64,000 nt of DNA, taken from Vulcanimicrobiota bacterium (GTDB lineage Bacteria > Vulcanimicrobiota > Vulcanimicrobiia > Vulcanimicrobiales > Vulcanimicrobiaceae). The notes under the pieces were generated by a model. It saw nothing but the letters and a program-made list of their open reading frames with translations, was not told where the DNA came from and did not search any database. How positions within the stretch are numbered: the stretch's first letter is position 1; each line of letters opens with the position of its first letter. Below are positions 1-10,123 of this stretch, one piece after another. The stretch covers positions 1 through 64,000 of the forward strand of contig JAFANA010000098.1 of the NCBI GenBank assembly GCA_019232905.1, given 5' to 3'. Position numbers and translations under genes: made by a program.

Positions 1-73
1 GCACTCGCACATGTGCATGCCTCCCACGCCGGCAGAAAGCAGCACTTCGCTTCAGCGGAAAGCCGCCCCCGCT

Positions 74-658
74 CTATTCGAGACGCCGGATTGCCATGAT
101 GGCAACGTCGTCCCCGACGTTGCCGGGACGCAGTTCTGCGAAGGCGCACTCGCGACGGCGCTCGACCAAGCCATCGGTATACAGCACGATGCGATCGCCC
201 GGATTCATCACAAATTCGCGCGACGTACCGGTACGCAGCGGAAAGCCGAGTAAAGTTCCGCCGATCGATACGAACCGCGGCACGCCGCGCTGCACGAGCA
301 ACGGCGGCACGTGACCGGCATTTGCGAGCGAACATTCTCCCGTGCGCGGATCGAGCCAGCCGCAAGTCACCGTAGCTGTCGTGTCGAGACGCTCGACGTC
401 ATGGATACGGCTGTTGTGAAGTGCGGCCCCTGCCACGCGTGCGTCGAGCGGCAAGATCGACTGAAGCTCTCGAAGCACGTCGAAGCAAACGCCGTTTCTT
501 CCATGCTGAGGAGCACAATTGCCGGCTGCGCGAAAAGTTTTGATGCCTCGCACGCGATCGTCCCGACTAGCGTCTCTCAAACCCGAACCGAGAACGTCCA
601 TTGCCCATACTCTTCTTGCGGATACCTCCCGTAAATATCGTACGCGCGCCAGAGACAC
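74..658 (-). pseudogene. SpoIIE/PP2C-type serine phosphatase, truncated or degenerate
   Basis: C-terminal motifs LDPRTGECSLANAGHVPPLLV, GDRIVLYTDGLVERRRE and GDDVAIMAIRR are recognisable, but the N-terminal catalytic motifs are not, and the segment between LVERRRE and GDDVAIM is very short. Confidence 0.5.
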
Positions 659-1269
659 GTGAACGTTTGGACACCGGGTTTGATGCTGAACTGAAAGCGA
701 TTGATTTCTGTAGCAATGTCATTGGGAAACAAGATGTGATTGTACTGCGCGCCGATGACGCGATAATAAACGCCGTTCACGGTTCGCCCCTCGGCGTGGC
801 CCGGACGTAACGCGTTGTACGCGGAATCTTGTGGAACCAGCAGTTCGAGCAGCAGCGCCGGCGTCAATTTGTCGCCTTCATTTGCCAGGCTTACGACGAC
901 CATCGCGTTGATCCAGTCCCGGCGGTCGGAGGGGTATTTGAATTCGGACCACTGCGTTGCCCTGAACTTCGGCGTGCGCAGCGCGTCGTCGATCATGCGC
1001 CGGTTATTGTATAAGTCTTGTTTGATCGCGCTCAACGATCGGCGCGCGACGTAAATTTGGTACGCAACGGCGATTAACGTGAGCACCGCAATCGCCAACG
1101 CCCACGTCGCAATGGTTGCCGTCGCGTGTGCGATCGGATCCTGGTTAACGATTGAGACCGGGATCGGCCCTTGGGCCCGGTCAACGATAACGTGTTGCAC
1201 GCCCGCGGCATGATGCACGACGGGATGTACCGTCTGATGCACCGCAACATGCGTAATCCGATGCTTCAT
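577..1269 (-). CDS. hypothetical protein with one transmembrane segment
   Basis: Uninterrupted 230 aa ORF with hydrophobic segment ATIATWALAIAVLTLIAVAYQIYVA. Confidence 0.65.
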   Translation of the reverse strand: MKHRITHVAVHQTVHPVVHHAAGVQHVIVDRAQGPIPVSIVNQDPIAHATATIATWALAIAVLTLIAVAYQIYVARRSLSAIKQDLYNNRRMIDDALRTPKFRATQWSEFKYPSDRRDWINAMVVVSLANEGDKLTPALLLELLVPQDSAYNALRPGHAEGRTVNGVYYRVIGAQYNHILFPNDIATEINRFQFSIKPGVQTFTCLWRAYDIYGRYPQEEYGQWTFSVRV

Positions 1270-1337
1270 TGGCCTAGCACGTCCATTAGAGTTCTCATTC
1301 CCATCCGCGGTGGTAAAACAACCTACTGGTTCCTTCT

Positions 1338-2102
1338 TTAGCCTTTAATCGACTGTGCCGTCAGGATCAAATTATCCGGCGAGACCCGTATCAGCCCTTG
1401 ATGCGTGCTGTCCAAATCGGCAATGAGAAAAAACGAAACTGCGATCAACACCGGCAGAACGAAATGACCGGCCACGATGCCCATTCGCAGCCTCGTGTCG
1501 TACCCGATGAGCGAACAGCAGCACAGAGCGATCGCGAACATCAACACCCATGCTTCCGTCGGGATCCGATTGTTCCACGCGGCGGCTGCATAACGTTGGG
1601 AATCGACCACGTCGCTCATACTCGAAGCGACCAGAGCCATGACGCCGCTCTGTCGCGCGGAGACCGCGCGCTCAACGATCGCCCACATTTCGCTTTGAAT
1701 CGTGGTACTTGCCGAACGATGCTCTTCTATAATAGACTCGGTACCCGCCGCATATGTCGCTATGCGCTCGCCGGTATAGCGACGCAAAAGCTCGCGCACG
1801 CGCGTTGCGTCGGCCGCCGGCAAGAAATCCGCTCGCAAATACGCGGTTTCAATCGTATTTGCTTCCGTCGCTTCGTCTCGTTTGCGGTCATCGTAGCGTC
1901 CGACTGCCATCGAGAAACTAAATCCAATAATCAGTGCCAGCAGTGTAAGTGAGCTCGTGAGCACGAGGTTCAACTCCTCGCGTTCATCCCGGTTCATCGG
2001 ACCGCGCCGCTCACGGACATACCGTCCGGCGTAAGCGGCCAACAACATGAGCACAAGTGCAAGTATGAAAAAAAAGAACGGCTGATCGAGCGGTCTGGTC
2101 AT
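1338..2102 (-). CDS. DUF4239-like (bestrophin-like) membrane protein
   Basis: From MTRPLDQPFFFF: several TM segments and the motif LTLLALIIGFSFSMAVGRYDDRKRDEATEANTIETAYLR typical of DUF4239. Confidence 0.7.
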   Translation of the reverse strand: MTRPLDQPFFFFILALVLMLLAAYAGRYVRERRGPMNRDEREELNLVLTSSLTLLALIIGFSFSMAVGRYDDRKRDEATEANTIETAYLRADFLPAADATRVRELLRRYTGERIATYAAGTESIIEEHRSASTTIQSEMWAIVERAVSARQSGVMALVASSMSDVVDSQRYAAAAWNNRIPTEAWVLMFAIALCCCSLIGYDTRLRMGIVAGHFVLPVLIAVSFFLIADLDSTHQGLIRVSPDNLILTAQSIKG

Positions 2103-2163
2103 GGCACGATCTTTGCACTGAGAACGCGCGCGAGCTATCCGATACCCGCAAAGAGCCCTAGCG

Positions 2164-2216
2164 AATAAGCACACAAGCGCCCGCTTATTTGCTGCAACTT
2201 TGCGCGGGCTTTTTTT
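2164..2216 (+). promoter_or_regulatory. putative transcription attenuator/terminator in the leader of the LuxR-type gene
   Basis: GCCCGC (2179-2184) pairs with GCGGGC (2204-2209), followed by a T7 tract. AATAAGC (2164-2170) pairs with GCTTATT (2183-2189). The two helices share bases. Confidence 0.4.
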
Positions 2217-2291
2217 CTCAGTTGATAACTTTGCTTTAAGAGACGTCACGTACACTGACCGCTGTATCGCACGCCTTAGGGTCAGCTGCGG

Positions 2292-3551
2292 GTGAGAGAA
2301 ATAGCGCGCATCACAGCGATCGTCGGTGAAAGTTACACTCAATACTACACCGCTCACCGAGCGCTTCGCGAAGCAAATCTATCCACGTACGCTTTGCAAC
2401 TGCTGGCGGATTTTGCTGCGCTTCCAAAGGAAGGGCTTCGCTCGCAAACAGCGGCGGCTTGCGCATTTGCATCGATGCCTCGTAATGCTGAGGCGCTTTT
2501 AACCGAAGGTCGCAAAGAATCAAGTGTAGCCGGCGTCGTCGCGCGCGCGACAGTTTGCGCGCACCGTGGTGAATGGCGCACCGCAACTCAGCTTTTTCAC
2601 GAGGCAGCCGCGCGTCGCATCGAAGTTGAACCGGCGTACAGCCTCGCTGTGTTGGTACACACTTCGCGCTACCTCTTGTATCGGGGATCCTACGCCGAAG
2701 CGGCGCAACACCTTGACGCTGCTGCCGCCGAAGCAACGGCAACCTTGCCGCATTGGCAACAGGTAATTGCGCTCTTCCAGTGCGAACTCGCCGCGCGCCG
2801 CGGTGAGCAAGCACGCGCTCAGTTCCACATCGCTCGCTCGATCGCAACCGATGCGCACATCTTTCCGCAAGAGGCCGTCGCGCGCGCAACCCTCTGCGCA
2901 GCGCTCGACGACATGGCCGGACGGCTGCACCATGCCACGCCGGCGCTCGCATCCGAAGCATTGGATCGCGCGCAGCCGGTGATTGCGGCGTCGCTGCTCC
3001 ATCTCGCGTCATTTGAACCGCCTGAATGGAATGACACGATCTTCTGCCGCCTCGTACAGCGAACGATCAGCATGCTCTCTAGCGACCTTGCGGCGCTGCC
3101 GTTTCTCAGCACTGTTGCTCGACAATGTTGCAGCAGCCACAGTTCGATCGCGTCCGCCCGTCTCGATGCGGCCGCGGCGCACGACGATGCGCCGGCGCCT
3201 GCGGCGTTTGCCGCGCTTGCTCGAGCATTTACCGCGCAGCGAGCCGATCGCGCGGACGAGGCCATGGCGCATGCCGAGCGCGCAACGCGTCAATTTCAGG
3301 CGATTGGAGACGACCTCTACGCGCGCAAGGCGATGGATTTCATCGTTTCGGAACGCCCCCGCACACGCGTGTCGAATTCACCGCCGCCTTTGACGCGGCG
3401 GCAATCCGAAATCGTCGCACTGGTACAACGCGGTCTTTCCAACAAAGAAATCGCCATACACCTGCACATCTCGGAGCATACGGTGGAGCGACATTTGACA
3501 GCGATCTTCACGAAGTTAAATCTCCGCTCGCGCTACCAGCTTCCGCAGTAA
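2292..3551 (+). CDS. LuxR-family transcriptional regulator with TPR-like N-terminal region
   Basis: C-terminal LTRRQSEIVALVQRGLSNKEIAIHLHISEHTVERHLTAIFTKLNLRSRYQL is a LuxR HTH. Confidence 0.9.
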   Translation: MREIARITAIVGESYTQYYTAHRALREANLSTYALQLLADFAALPKEGLRSQTAAACAFASMPRNAEALLTEGRKESSVAGVVARATVCAHRGEWRTATQLFHEAAARRIEVEPAYSLAVLVHTSRYLLYRGSYAEAAQHLDAAAAEATATLPHWQQVIALFQCELAARRGEQARAQFHIARSIATDAHIFPQEAVARATLCAALDDMAGRLHHATPALASEALDRAQPVIAASLLHLASFEPPEWNDTIFCRLVQRTISMLSSDLAALPFLSTVARQCCSSHSSIASARLDAAAAHDDAPAPAAFAALARAFTAQRADRADEAMAHAERATRQFQAIGDDLYARKAMDFIVSERPRTRVSNSPPPLTRRQSEIVALVQRGLSNKEIAIHLHISEHTVERHLTAIFTKLNLRSRYQLPQ

Positions 3552-3684
3552 CGCGGCGTCGGACATTAACGAATCTCAAGGCGCATGGTGGATTCCAGGA
3601 TGTTCTGCGCAAGCACGGTCGTGAGACTCTAAATTCCAGCCCCGTCGCGGTGACGGGCTTCGCACAGTGTAACGAGGAGCAATA

Positions 3685-6600
3685 GTGAGTTGTCGGCTAT
3701 GGCCGGTACGCGCTTTTTTTGTTGTTGCCTTCACCGTTGTCGCCCCGTACATTTCGACGCCGGATGCTCTAGCGGAGAACGCCGGAGTTATCCGGGGCAT
3801 CGCGACGGACCAGAAAACCCACGCGCCTATCCCAAGCGTGCGCGTGACGGCTCGCTCGCCAAGCGCCACCTATTCGGCAATGACGGATGCGCGCGGGGTC
3901 TATGCGTTTCTGTCGGTGATTCCCGACACGTATACGCTCTCGTTCGAACGGAGCGGATATGGACCGGTATCGATTCCAGGCATTACCGTTCTGCCGGGTT
4001 CGAATCAAACGCAAAATGTTGCGCTTACGACCGAATTGCGTACGATCGCGTCGGTGCAGTCCTCGCGCTCGGCCGGAAGCGCATTTCAGCCGGGGATGAC
4101 GGCCGACACGTACACGGTGACGAGCCGGCAGATCACGATGGTCCAAGGGAAGGACTTCAATCCCGATCAGAACTCACTGCTGCGCAGTATTCCGAGCGTG
4201 ACCATCGATAAGAGCGGCACGGTCGCGATTCGCGGCGGCTTTGCATTCGAAGCTGCGTACGAATTCGAAGGTATCGACTACACGACACCAAACGCGAATC
4301 TGCAAAACACGCTGCAGAACATCGCGAACTTCAGCATGCTCAACGGCGTCGGCAGCGTCGAGTTGGTTCCGGGCGGCGGCGATGCGACTCATGGTAACTC
4401 TGGTACCGGGCTCGTCCTCCTCACGGCAAAGCACGGCACGTTTCCGGCATATGCTCGCGTCGACGCCGAAACGTATGTGTACCCGTTTCGCCATCAGCTC
4501 GGCATCGAATCCAGTTGGGCCGATCCGAAGCAACGCATATCCAACTACGCTTCGTTTCTCGGCATTCGGCAAGACTATCAGTACGGCTATCGCGGCACCG
4601 ACGCGGCCACGCTTGGGCCGCGAGGAACAAATGCGGCAACGCTTGGGTCGGCGGTCGACCCGAATCTCGTCTTCTATAGCCCGCAGTTTCTCTCGTCAAA
4701 CGACTTCGTCGACAACCTCATGTGGCGATTCGGTCGCGACCAGCGCGAGCGGCTTCAGTTCTTCATTCAGACCCAGGACATCCATCAACTGCTTGATTAC
4801 GGCGGCTTCTCGAACCTTCAATATATCTCGGGTGGAACGGCCGCCGGCAGTCAGGTAGGAACGTGCGCGCAATATCCTCCACCGCCCGTAGATATCAACG
4901 AAAATTCCGTGCTCCAAAATCTTGCCTGCAACATCATCCCGTTGTATCCCGGACAGCCGGCTCCATACTCGTATGTGACGCAGCCCGATCAGCTTTACAG
5001 CCCGTTTCTCGCGTACAAATTCGAGTACGCAGACTCGCTCTCGAGCAACGCATTGATCACGGCTCGCTTTTTTCGCGCCTTCTCGACGCAGCAGCAAGAG
5101 CTTCCGTCGCAGGGCGTCGAGGCATCACCGTACGGTGGAACGCGAACCGGCGCAGGCATCGACTTCGTCACATCGCTCGGAACCAAACATTTGATTAAGA
5201 GCGGTGTTATTTACGCGTTCTCGAGACCGTTCGGCGACGTATTTAACGCAACGTCCTATACCGCGTTCACCGCGTCTCCGGAATTCGTCATGTATCCGCT
5301 CACGCACAATGGACAGCAGGCCCCGCTTGGTACCGTGCCGCCGAACTTCAATCCGGCGACGCCGCAAGCGGGTTCAGTCGAGATGGATTTTTTCACGCCC
5401 GCTCAGTGCGCGCTGATCGTACAGCCTGTGCCGAGCTGCGGCTATCTTTACTCGTATTTTCCGAACGGCGTCCGCATGCCGCTCGAACACGACGTTCCAA
5501 CCGCCGCGCAACAGACCTACGGCGCGTACGTGCAAGACGACGTGACCTTCAGCGACCGCTGGAAAAGCGAACTCGGGCTACGCCTCGACGGCTATAACTT
5601 CCAAATTCCGCAAGATCCGAGCAATCCGCCCGGCATTGAAGCAACGGCGCACCAGCGCCTCTACGAGCCGCATGCAAGCCTGACGTACACGTTCGGGCGT
5701 CACGATCTCGTGCGCTTCGGCTACGGACGCACGCTTGCGATTCCGCTTCCCTCGCAGCTAGGCGCAAACGTTGATCGAGATGTTTATGCGTCTTTCGTAA
5801 AGGTGCCGTCCTACGATGCCTCAACGGGCGGCCCAGCAATGTACTGCGGGATCAGCGCGAATCAGCTCTGTACCAACTATGCGGATCAGCTCTATTGGTT
5901 AACGCGCGATTATCGCTTCGGCGCGCAGTCGTTGAGCCAGCCGCTCCACGGCGCCACGTTCACCAACTACGATCTTTCGTGGGCGCACGAATTTCCCGAC
6001 GGAAGTTCGCTCAAAATCACGCCGTTTTATCGCCGCGGCTACGATGTGATCGATCAAACCGCGTCGGTCATCGGGTTCAATCCTCAGACCGGCGCGTCGA
6101 TCGTCGGGAATCTCGTCTATTCGAATCTCGGCCAACAGGAAGCAACAGGCGTCGAATTGCTCTACACGCGCGATCGGCCGCTCGGCTTTTCCTATCAGAT
6201 CGGCGCCACCTACATCAATCAATTCGGGAATGAACCGCCGGGGGAATACTTGCTGCCGGCCGCACTCGCTGCGGGGCAGTTGTACCGCTCTCCGGACATC
6301 TCTCCGTTTCAGTTAAACGTTGCCGTCCAATATAAGAACCGGTACGGCCTCCGCATTAATCCGGTCCTCGCCTATAACGTCGGATATCCATACGGCAACG
6401 GATATTACACTGCCGTCTACTGTGGTGGAAAAGCCGTCATCGTTCCGTCGACCGATCTGACCACGCCGTTTCCATCGACCGGCAATTACGTCGATCCTGA
6501 AAATCCCGGAACCTGCACCCAACCAAATATCGCGGCAACACGCGGAAACGTCGATCCCGCCGTCGCCGGCGGTCTGTTGTCACGGGCCTATTTCAATCTC

Positions 6601-6873
6601 GATCTAGTGACGGAATACACGCCTCCCAAGCACACCAACATCACGTTCGGCGTCGCCATTCACAATCTCACGAATTACGTCGACAACGTTCCACAATTTA
6701 ACACGTGTTACGGTGCGCCGGTAGCAACCGGCATACACAACACCACGCTTCCGTGCACCTATAGCGCTCCCGCGTACGCCAATCCCGGATCGAACTTTAA
6801 TACCAATCCTTATGTCGTCTATCCGAACGGCGTACCATTGACCATCAATCTGTACGTGCAGGTGCGCGTATGA
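3685..6873 (+). CDS. TonB-dependent receptor with N-terminal carboxypeptidase-regulatory-like domain
   Basis: 1062 aa; signal peptide, IRGIATDQKTHAPIPSVRVTARSPSATYSAMTDARGVYAF (CarboxypepD_reg), plug-like SLLRSIPSVTIDKSGTVAIRGGFAFE, beta-barrel C-terminus; SD gaggag before GTG start. Confidence 0.9.
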   Translation: MSCRLWPVRAFFVVAFTVVAPYISTPDALAENAGVIRGIATDQKTHAPIPSVRVTARSPSATYSAMTDARGVYAFLSVIPDTYTLSFERSGYGPVSIPGITVLPGSNQTQNVALTTELRTIASVQSSRSAGSAFQPGMTADTYTVTSRQITMVQGKDFNPDQNSLLRSIPSVTIDKSGTVAIRGGFAFEAAYEFEGIDYTTPNANLQNTLQNIANFSMLNGVGSVELVPGGGDATHGNSGTGLVLLTAKHGTFPAYARVDAETYVYPFRHQLGIESSWADPKQRISNYASFLGIRQDYQYGYRGTDAATLGPRGTNAATLGSAVDPNLVFYSPQFLSSNDFVDNLMWRFGRDQRERLQFFIQTQDIHQLLDYGGFSNLQYISGGTAAGSQVGTCAQYPPPPVDINENSVLQNLACNIIPLYPGQPAPYSYVTQPDQLYSPFLAYKFEYADSLSSNALITARFFRAFSTQQQELPSQGVEASPYGGTRTGAGIDFVTSLGTKHLIKSGVIYAFSRPFGDVFNATSYTAFTASPEFVMYPLTHNGQQAPLGTVPPNFNPATPQAGSVEMDFFTPAQCALIVQPVPSCGYLYSYFPNGVRMPLEHDVPTAAQQTYGAYVQDDVTFSDRWKSELGLRLDGYNFQIPQDPSNPPGIEATAHQRLYEPHASLTYTFGRHDLVRFGYGRTLAIPLPSQLGANVDRDVYASFVKVPSYDASTGGPAMYCGISANQLCTNYADQLYWLTRDYRFGAQSLSQPLHGATFTNYDLSWAHEFPDGSSLKITPFYRRGYDVIDQTASVIGFNPQTGASIVGNLVYSNLGQQEATGVELLYTRDRPLGFSYQIGATYINQFGNEPPGEYLLPAALAAGQLYRSPDISPFQLNVAVQYKNRYGLRINPVLAYNVGYPYGNGYYTAVYCGGKAVIVPSTDLTTPFPSTGNYVDPENPGTCTQPNIAATRGNVDPAVAGGLLSRAYFNLDLVTEYTPPKHTNITFGVAIHNLTNYVDNVPQFNTCYGAPVATGIHNTTLPCTYSAPAYANPGSNFNTNPYVVYPNGVPLTINLYVQVRV

Positions 6874-8108
6874 AGCGCGTAACGGCGATTATGTTCGCAC
6901 TGCTCCTTTCCGCGTGCGGGGGAACCAGTGGCGGCAATCAGACGCCGCCCGTTCAAGGGGTCGATCCGGTTGGTTCGAACGTGTTGCAGTTCGCCGTCGG
7001 GATCGCGACGATTTCGCAAAATAACGGTGCAGTTATCTCGCACGGGCTCAATACCGTCGAGACGCTTCGTCAACCTGACGGCCTTTCCGGATTGCTCAAC
7101 GACGCACCGACGATTACCGGGCCGACGACATTTTCGATCTCCACTAGCACGACGGCAAATGCGCCGCTCGTTGCAACGTCTCTGCCCGCAACCGCCGGCG
7201 GGGGCGGCGGGCTCGATGCGGGCGCCGATTTCGGAACGAACCGCATCTCGCAAGCAACGCTTGACGACGGCCAGTACATCCACTTTTTCGGCGGCCCGGG
7301 CTCGAGCGTCGTTCCTACGACCGCGACAAGCGCCGGCGCATTTGGATACGGGTTCTGCCCCTGCAATTCATCGAGCGCTCCGGTCAATGGTACGCCGCAA
7401 CTCTACGTTGCGTACTCGCTGCCGATCTACGGCGGCTCGTCCGTCCTCAGCACGATCGGTATCGCGCAATACTACGGCGGACCACCCGCGTTTCCAGCAA
7501 TTTCGCCGGAAATCGCGCAAGCCGGGTTCACCGGTTACTCGATGGGGTTCACTGATTTCGCCGTAGCGCCCGCGCTGGGTTCATATAGCTTGACTGTGGC
7601 TATTCCGCCGGATGCAACTGCGCCGAACACCAATCCCGGCGCGTCACTCTCCGCGACGGCGCAACTTACCTCATTGGGCGGTCTTCCACTCTTCGCGACA
7701 CCCGCATTCCAAAGCGACGGCAACGGTGGCGGAAGCGTCGCCGTTTCGATCCCCGCCGGAGCGATGGAAGCACTCGTCTTCGTTCAAGCGATCGGGACGC
7801 AGAACTCGACCGCTACGGATTCGTGTACGCTCAGTCACGCGTCGACGTCGTTCTACACGATTCGCGCGAGTGGAATCGGCGCGCAATCGGTCACCCTGCC
7901 GGATACGCTCGGACCACCTGCCACCTCGGGTGCTGCGACGCCCACGTTATGTCACGGGCAGAGTTATGCGGTCTACGCTGCCGGTTTTGACTACCCGGCG
8001 TTCGAAGCAGCGTATCCGCAAAACGTCTCGCAATCGCCGGTTATTACCTCGACGTCCGGGCAGGCCGACATCACCACATCCGACGCGCTTGCGGGTACGT
8101 ATCCATGA
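6870..8108 (+). CDS. lipoprotein of unknown function
   Basis: Lipobox LLLSACGG; ATGA overlap with preceding gene. Confidence 0.8.
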   Translation: MKRVTAIMFALLLSACGGTSGGNQTPPVQGVDPVGSNVLQFAVGIATISQNNGAVISHGLNTVETLRQPDGLSGLLNDAPTITGPTTFSISTSTTANAPLVATSLPATAGGGGGLDAGADFGTNRISQATLDDGQYIHFFGGPGSSVVPTTATSAGAFGYGFCPCNSSSAPVNGTPQLYVAYSLPIYGGSSVLSTIGIAQYYGGPPAFPAISPEIAQAGFTGYSMGFTDFAVAPALGSYSLTVAIPPDATAPNTNPGASLSATAQLTSLGGLPLFATPAFQSDGNGGGSVAVSIPAGAMEALVFVQAIGTQNSTATDSCTLSHASTSFYTIRASGIGAQSVTLPDTLGPPATSGAATPTLCHGQSYAVYAAGFDYPAFEAAYPQNVSQSPVITSTSGQADITTSDALAGTYP

Positions 8109-10105
8109 AACTGACTCGCGTCGCACTTGTGATGCTCGTTGCAATCGTGGCCGCATGCGGCGGTGGCGGAGGCGCGCCGTCCGGTAGCACCGTCGGATAC
8201 GTGCCGTCTCCCGCTCCCGGTGCGTCACTCTCGCCGCAAGCCGTCAACGTGTCCGTTTCGATTCCGCTCGCCGCTGCGCAGCATCGAACGCGCGCATATC
8301 TCTCACCAAACACGCAATCGCTCGTCTTGCAATTGACGTCGGTGAACGGCGTCGCAATACCATCGCAACAATCGACGACGATCGATACGTTTGCAGGCGC
8401 GCCGAATTGCGCACCGGCAGGATCGTCGCTCGTGTGCACGGGCACCGTTACCGGCGCGAACGGAAGCGATGTCTTTTCCGTGACCGCGTACGCGCAACCG
8501 AACGGAACGGGGGGCGTGCTCTCCTCAGGATCGTTCGCCGCGCAGATCGGTACGACGTCAAGCACGCTTTCGATCAACAATGCGGTTTCGCTCACGCTCT
8601 CCGGCGTTATCACTTCGTTGTCGCTGACCGCAAGCCCGTCGACGCTGCTTATAGGATCGCCGTCGTCTGCGAATGTCGTCGTAAACGCGACTGATGCATC
8701 AGGCGCGGTGATCGTCGGGCCGGGTGCCTATACGTCGCCGATCTCGTTGACGTTCACGAACGGAACGTCGGACTTCGGTTTCGTCACCGCATCGAACCCA
8801 TCGCCGCAAAGCGCGCTAGCGCTCACGGCACCGACGACTTCGCTCGCGGTGGCTTACGACGGAAATCCGTCCGTCGCACCCGGAGCGATCAGCGTTCAAG
8901 CACAGACGCAGGGGCCGTCGGGCACGCTTACGAGCAACGCGACGATTGCGGTTCTTCCGGCGACACCCGTTCCGACGAGTACACCGCCTCCGGGATCCGT
9001 CGACATCTACGTCTTGAACGCCGGCGCAACCGGGACGGGCGCTACCGTTACGGAGTACGCGTCGAACGGGAGCGGAAACGTTGCGCCGAGTCGCACCCTC
9101 GCACTGAGTTCGTCCCTGTATGCCGCGGGCTTCGCCGTTGATTCAAGCGGCTCGGTCTACGTCGGATATTACGACAATGCGACGTTTACGCCGGACGCAG
9201 GTGACGAAATTGACGTGTATGCGCCCGCCGCAAGCGGCAATGCGACGCCGGCGCGACGCATTCTCACGGATCCGGTCTCGCAGACGACGCTCGATCCCGG
9301 CGTCATTTGGGTGGACTCGTCAAACCGCATCATCACGCTCGTCGATACGCAACTCGACAATCAAGGCGGTTTATCGGCCGTCGGGATCTATGCTGCCGGT
9401 GCGAACGGTGCCGTTGCACCAACGCATGCGTGGAACTTCGATTACACGCTCGGACCGTACATCAACGGATACAATGCCGGCGGCCAAGGATACATCGGCG
9501 GTCTGACGATGGACGCAGGCGAAAACTTTTACGTCGCGGGCGCGCTGTATAACCTGAACGTTGTCGCCGGAATCTTCGGGGCGAGCGCGGCAGCAGGGAG
9601 CGGCGGCGTCGTACCGATCTCGCGCACGATTCCGAGCGATTCAACGACGACGCTTCCGTCGCCGCCGGACCTTATCACGGGTCTCGCGCTCGACGGCAGC
9701 GGATTCGTTTATGATGCGCAAACGACCGCGCCCGGCGGCGGCGGACCCGGCGCAACGGTAACCGGTGCAATCAACGTTTTTGCACCGGGCGCAACGTCGG
9801 GAACGACCGACACCGCGCCGTTACGCACGATATCTTCAGCTGCACTGAATTCAACGCTGCCCCCATCGGGCACGGAGACGCGGCTGCCGCTCGCGATCTT
9901 CGGCAGCACCATCTACGTTGCAAATCAAGCGCAAAACACGGTGCTCGTTTTTCCAACGAGCGCTTCCGGATCGATCGCGCCTTCGGCGACGATCTCCGGA
10001 TCGTCAACGGCGCTCAATGCGCCGATCGGCATTGCGGTTGCGACGAACGGCGGCACACAACATTCCGGCGCGCGCGTGCGTCCGGAAAAACACCCTCATC
10101 CATGA
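8105..10105 (+). CDS. lipoprotein with C-terminal NHL/beta-propeller-like repeats
   Basis: Lipobox VAACGGGG; repeated VDSSGSVYVGYYD / LDGSGFVYDA-type motifs; ATGA overlap with preceding gene. Confidence 0.75.
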   Translation: MKLTRVALVMLVAIVAACGGGGGAPSGSTVGYVPSPAPGASLSPQAVNVSVSIPLAAAQHRTRAYLSPNTQSLVLQLTSVNGVAIPSQQSTTIDTFAGAPNCAPAGSSLVCTGTVTGANGSDVFSVTAYAQPNGTGGVLSSGSFAAQIGTTSSTLSINNAVSLTLSGVITSLSLTASPSTLLIGSPSSANVVVNATDASGAVIVGPGAYTSPISLTFTNGTSDFGFVTASNPSPQSALALTAPTTSLAVAYDGNPSVAPGAISVQAQTQGPSGTLTSNATIAVLPATPVPTSTPPPGSVDIYVLNAGATGTGATVTEYASNGSGNVAPSRTLALSSSLYAAGFAVDSSGSVYVGYYDNATFTPDAGDEIDVYAPAASGNATPARRILTDPVSQTTLDPGVIWVDSSNRIITLVDTQLDNQGGLSAVGIYAAGANGAVAPTHAWNFDYTLGPYINGYNAGGQGYIGGLTMDAGENFYVAGALYNLNVVAGIFGASAAAGSGGVVPISRTIPSDSTTTLPSPPDLITGLALDGSGFVYDAQTTAPGGGGPGATVTGAINVFAPGATSGTTDTAPLRTISSAALNSTLPPSGTETRLPLAIFGSTIYVANQAQNTVLVFPTSASGSIAPSATISGSSTALNAPIGIAVATNGGTQHSGARVRPEKHPHP

Positions 10106-10123
10106 GAGAGCGAGTACTACCGA

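Noticed and set aside
3560-3684. Possible riboswitch upstream of the TonB receptor
   Set aside because: Only a small hairpin (cccgtc-gcggt-gacggg) is visible; no cobalamin, TPP or other conserved riboswitch boxes were found.
4600-4665. Short tandem duplication in the TonB receptor (GTDAATLGPRGTNAATLGS)
   Set aside because: Small in-frame loop duplication, common in surface loops; not enough to claim phase variation.
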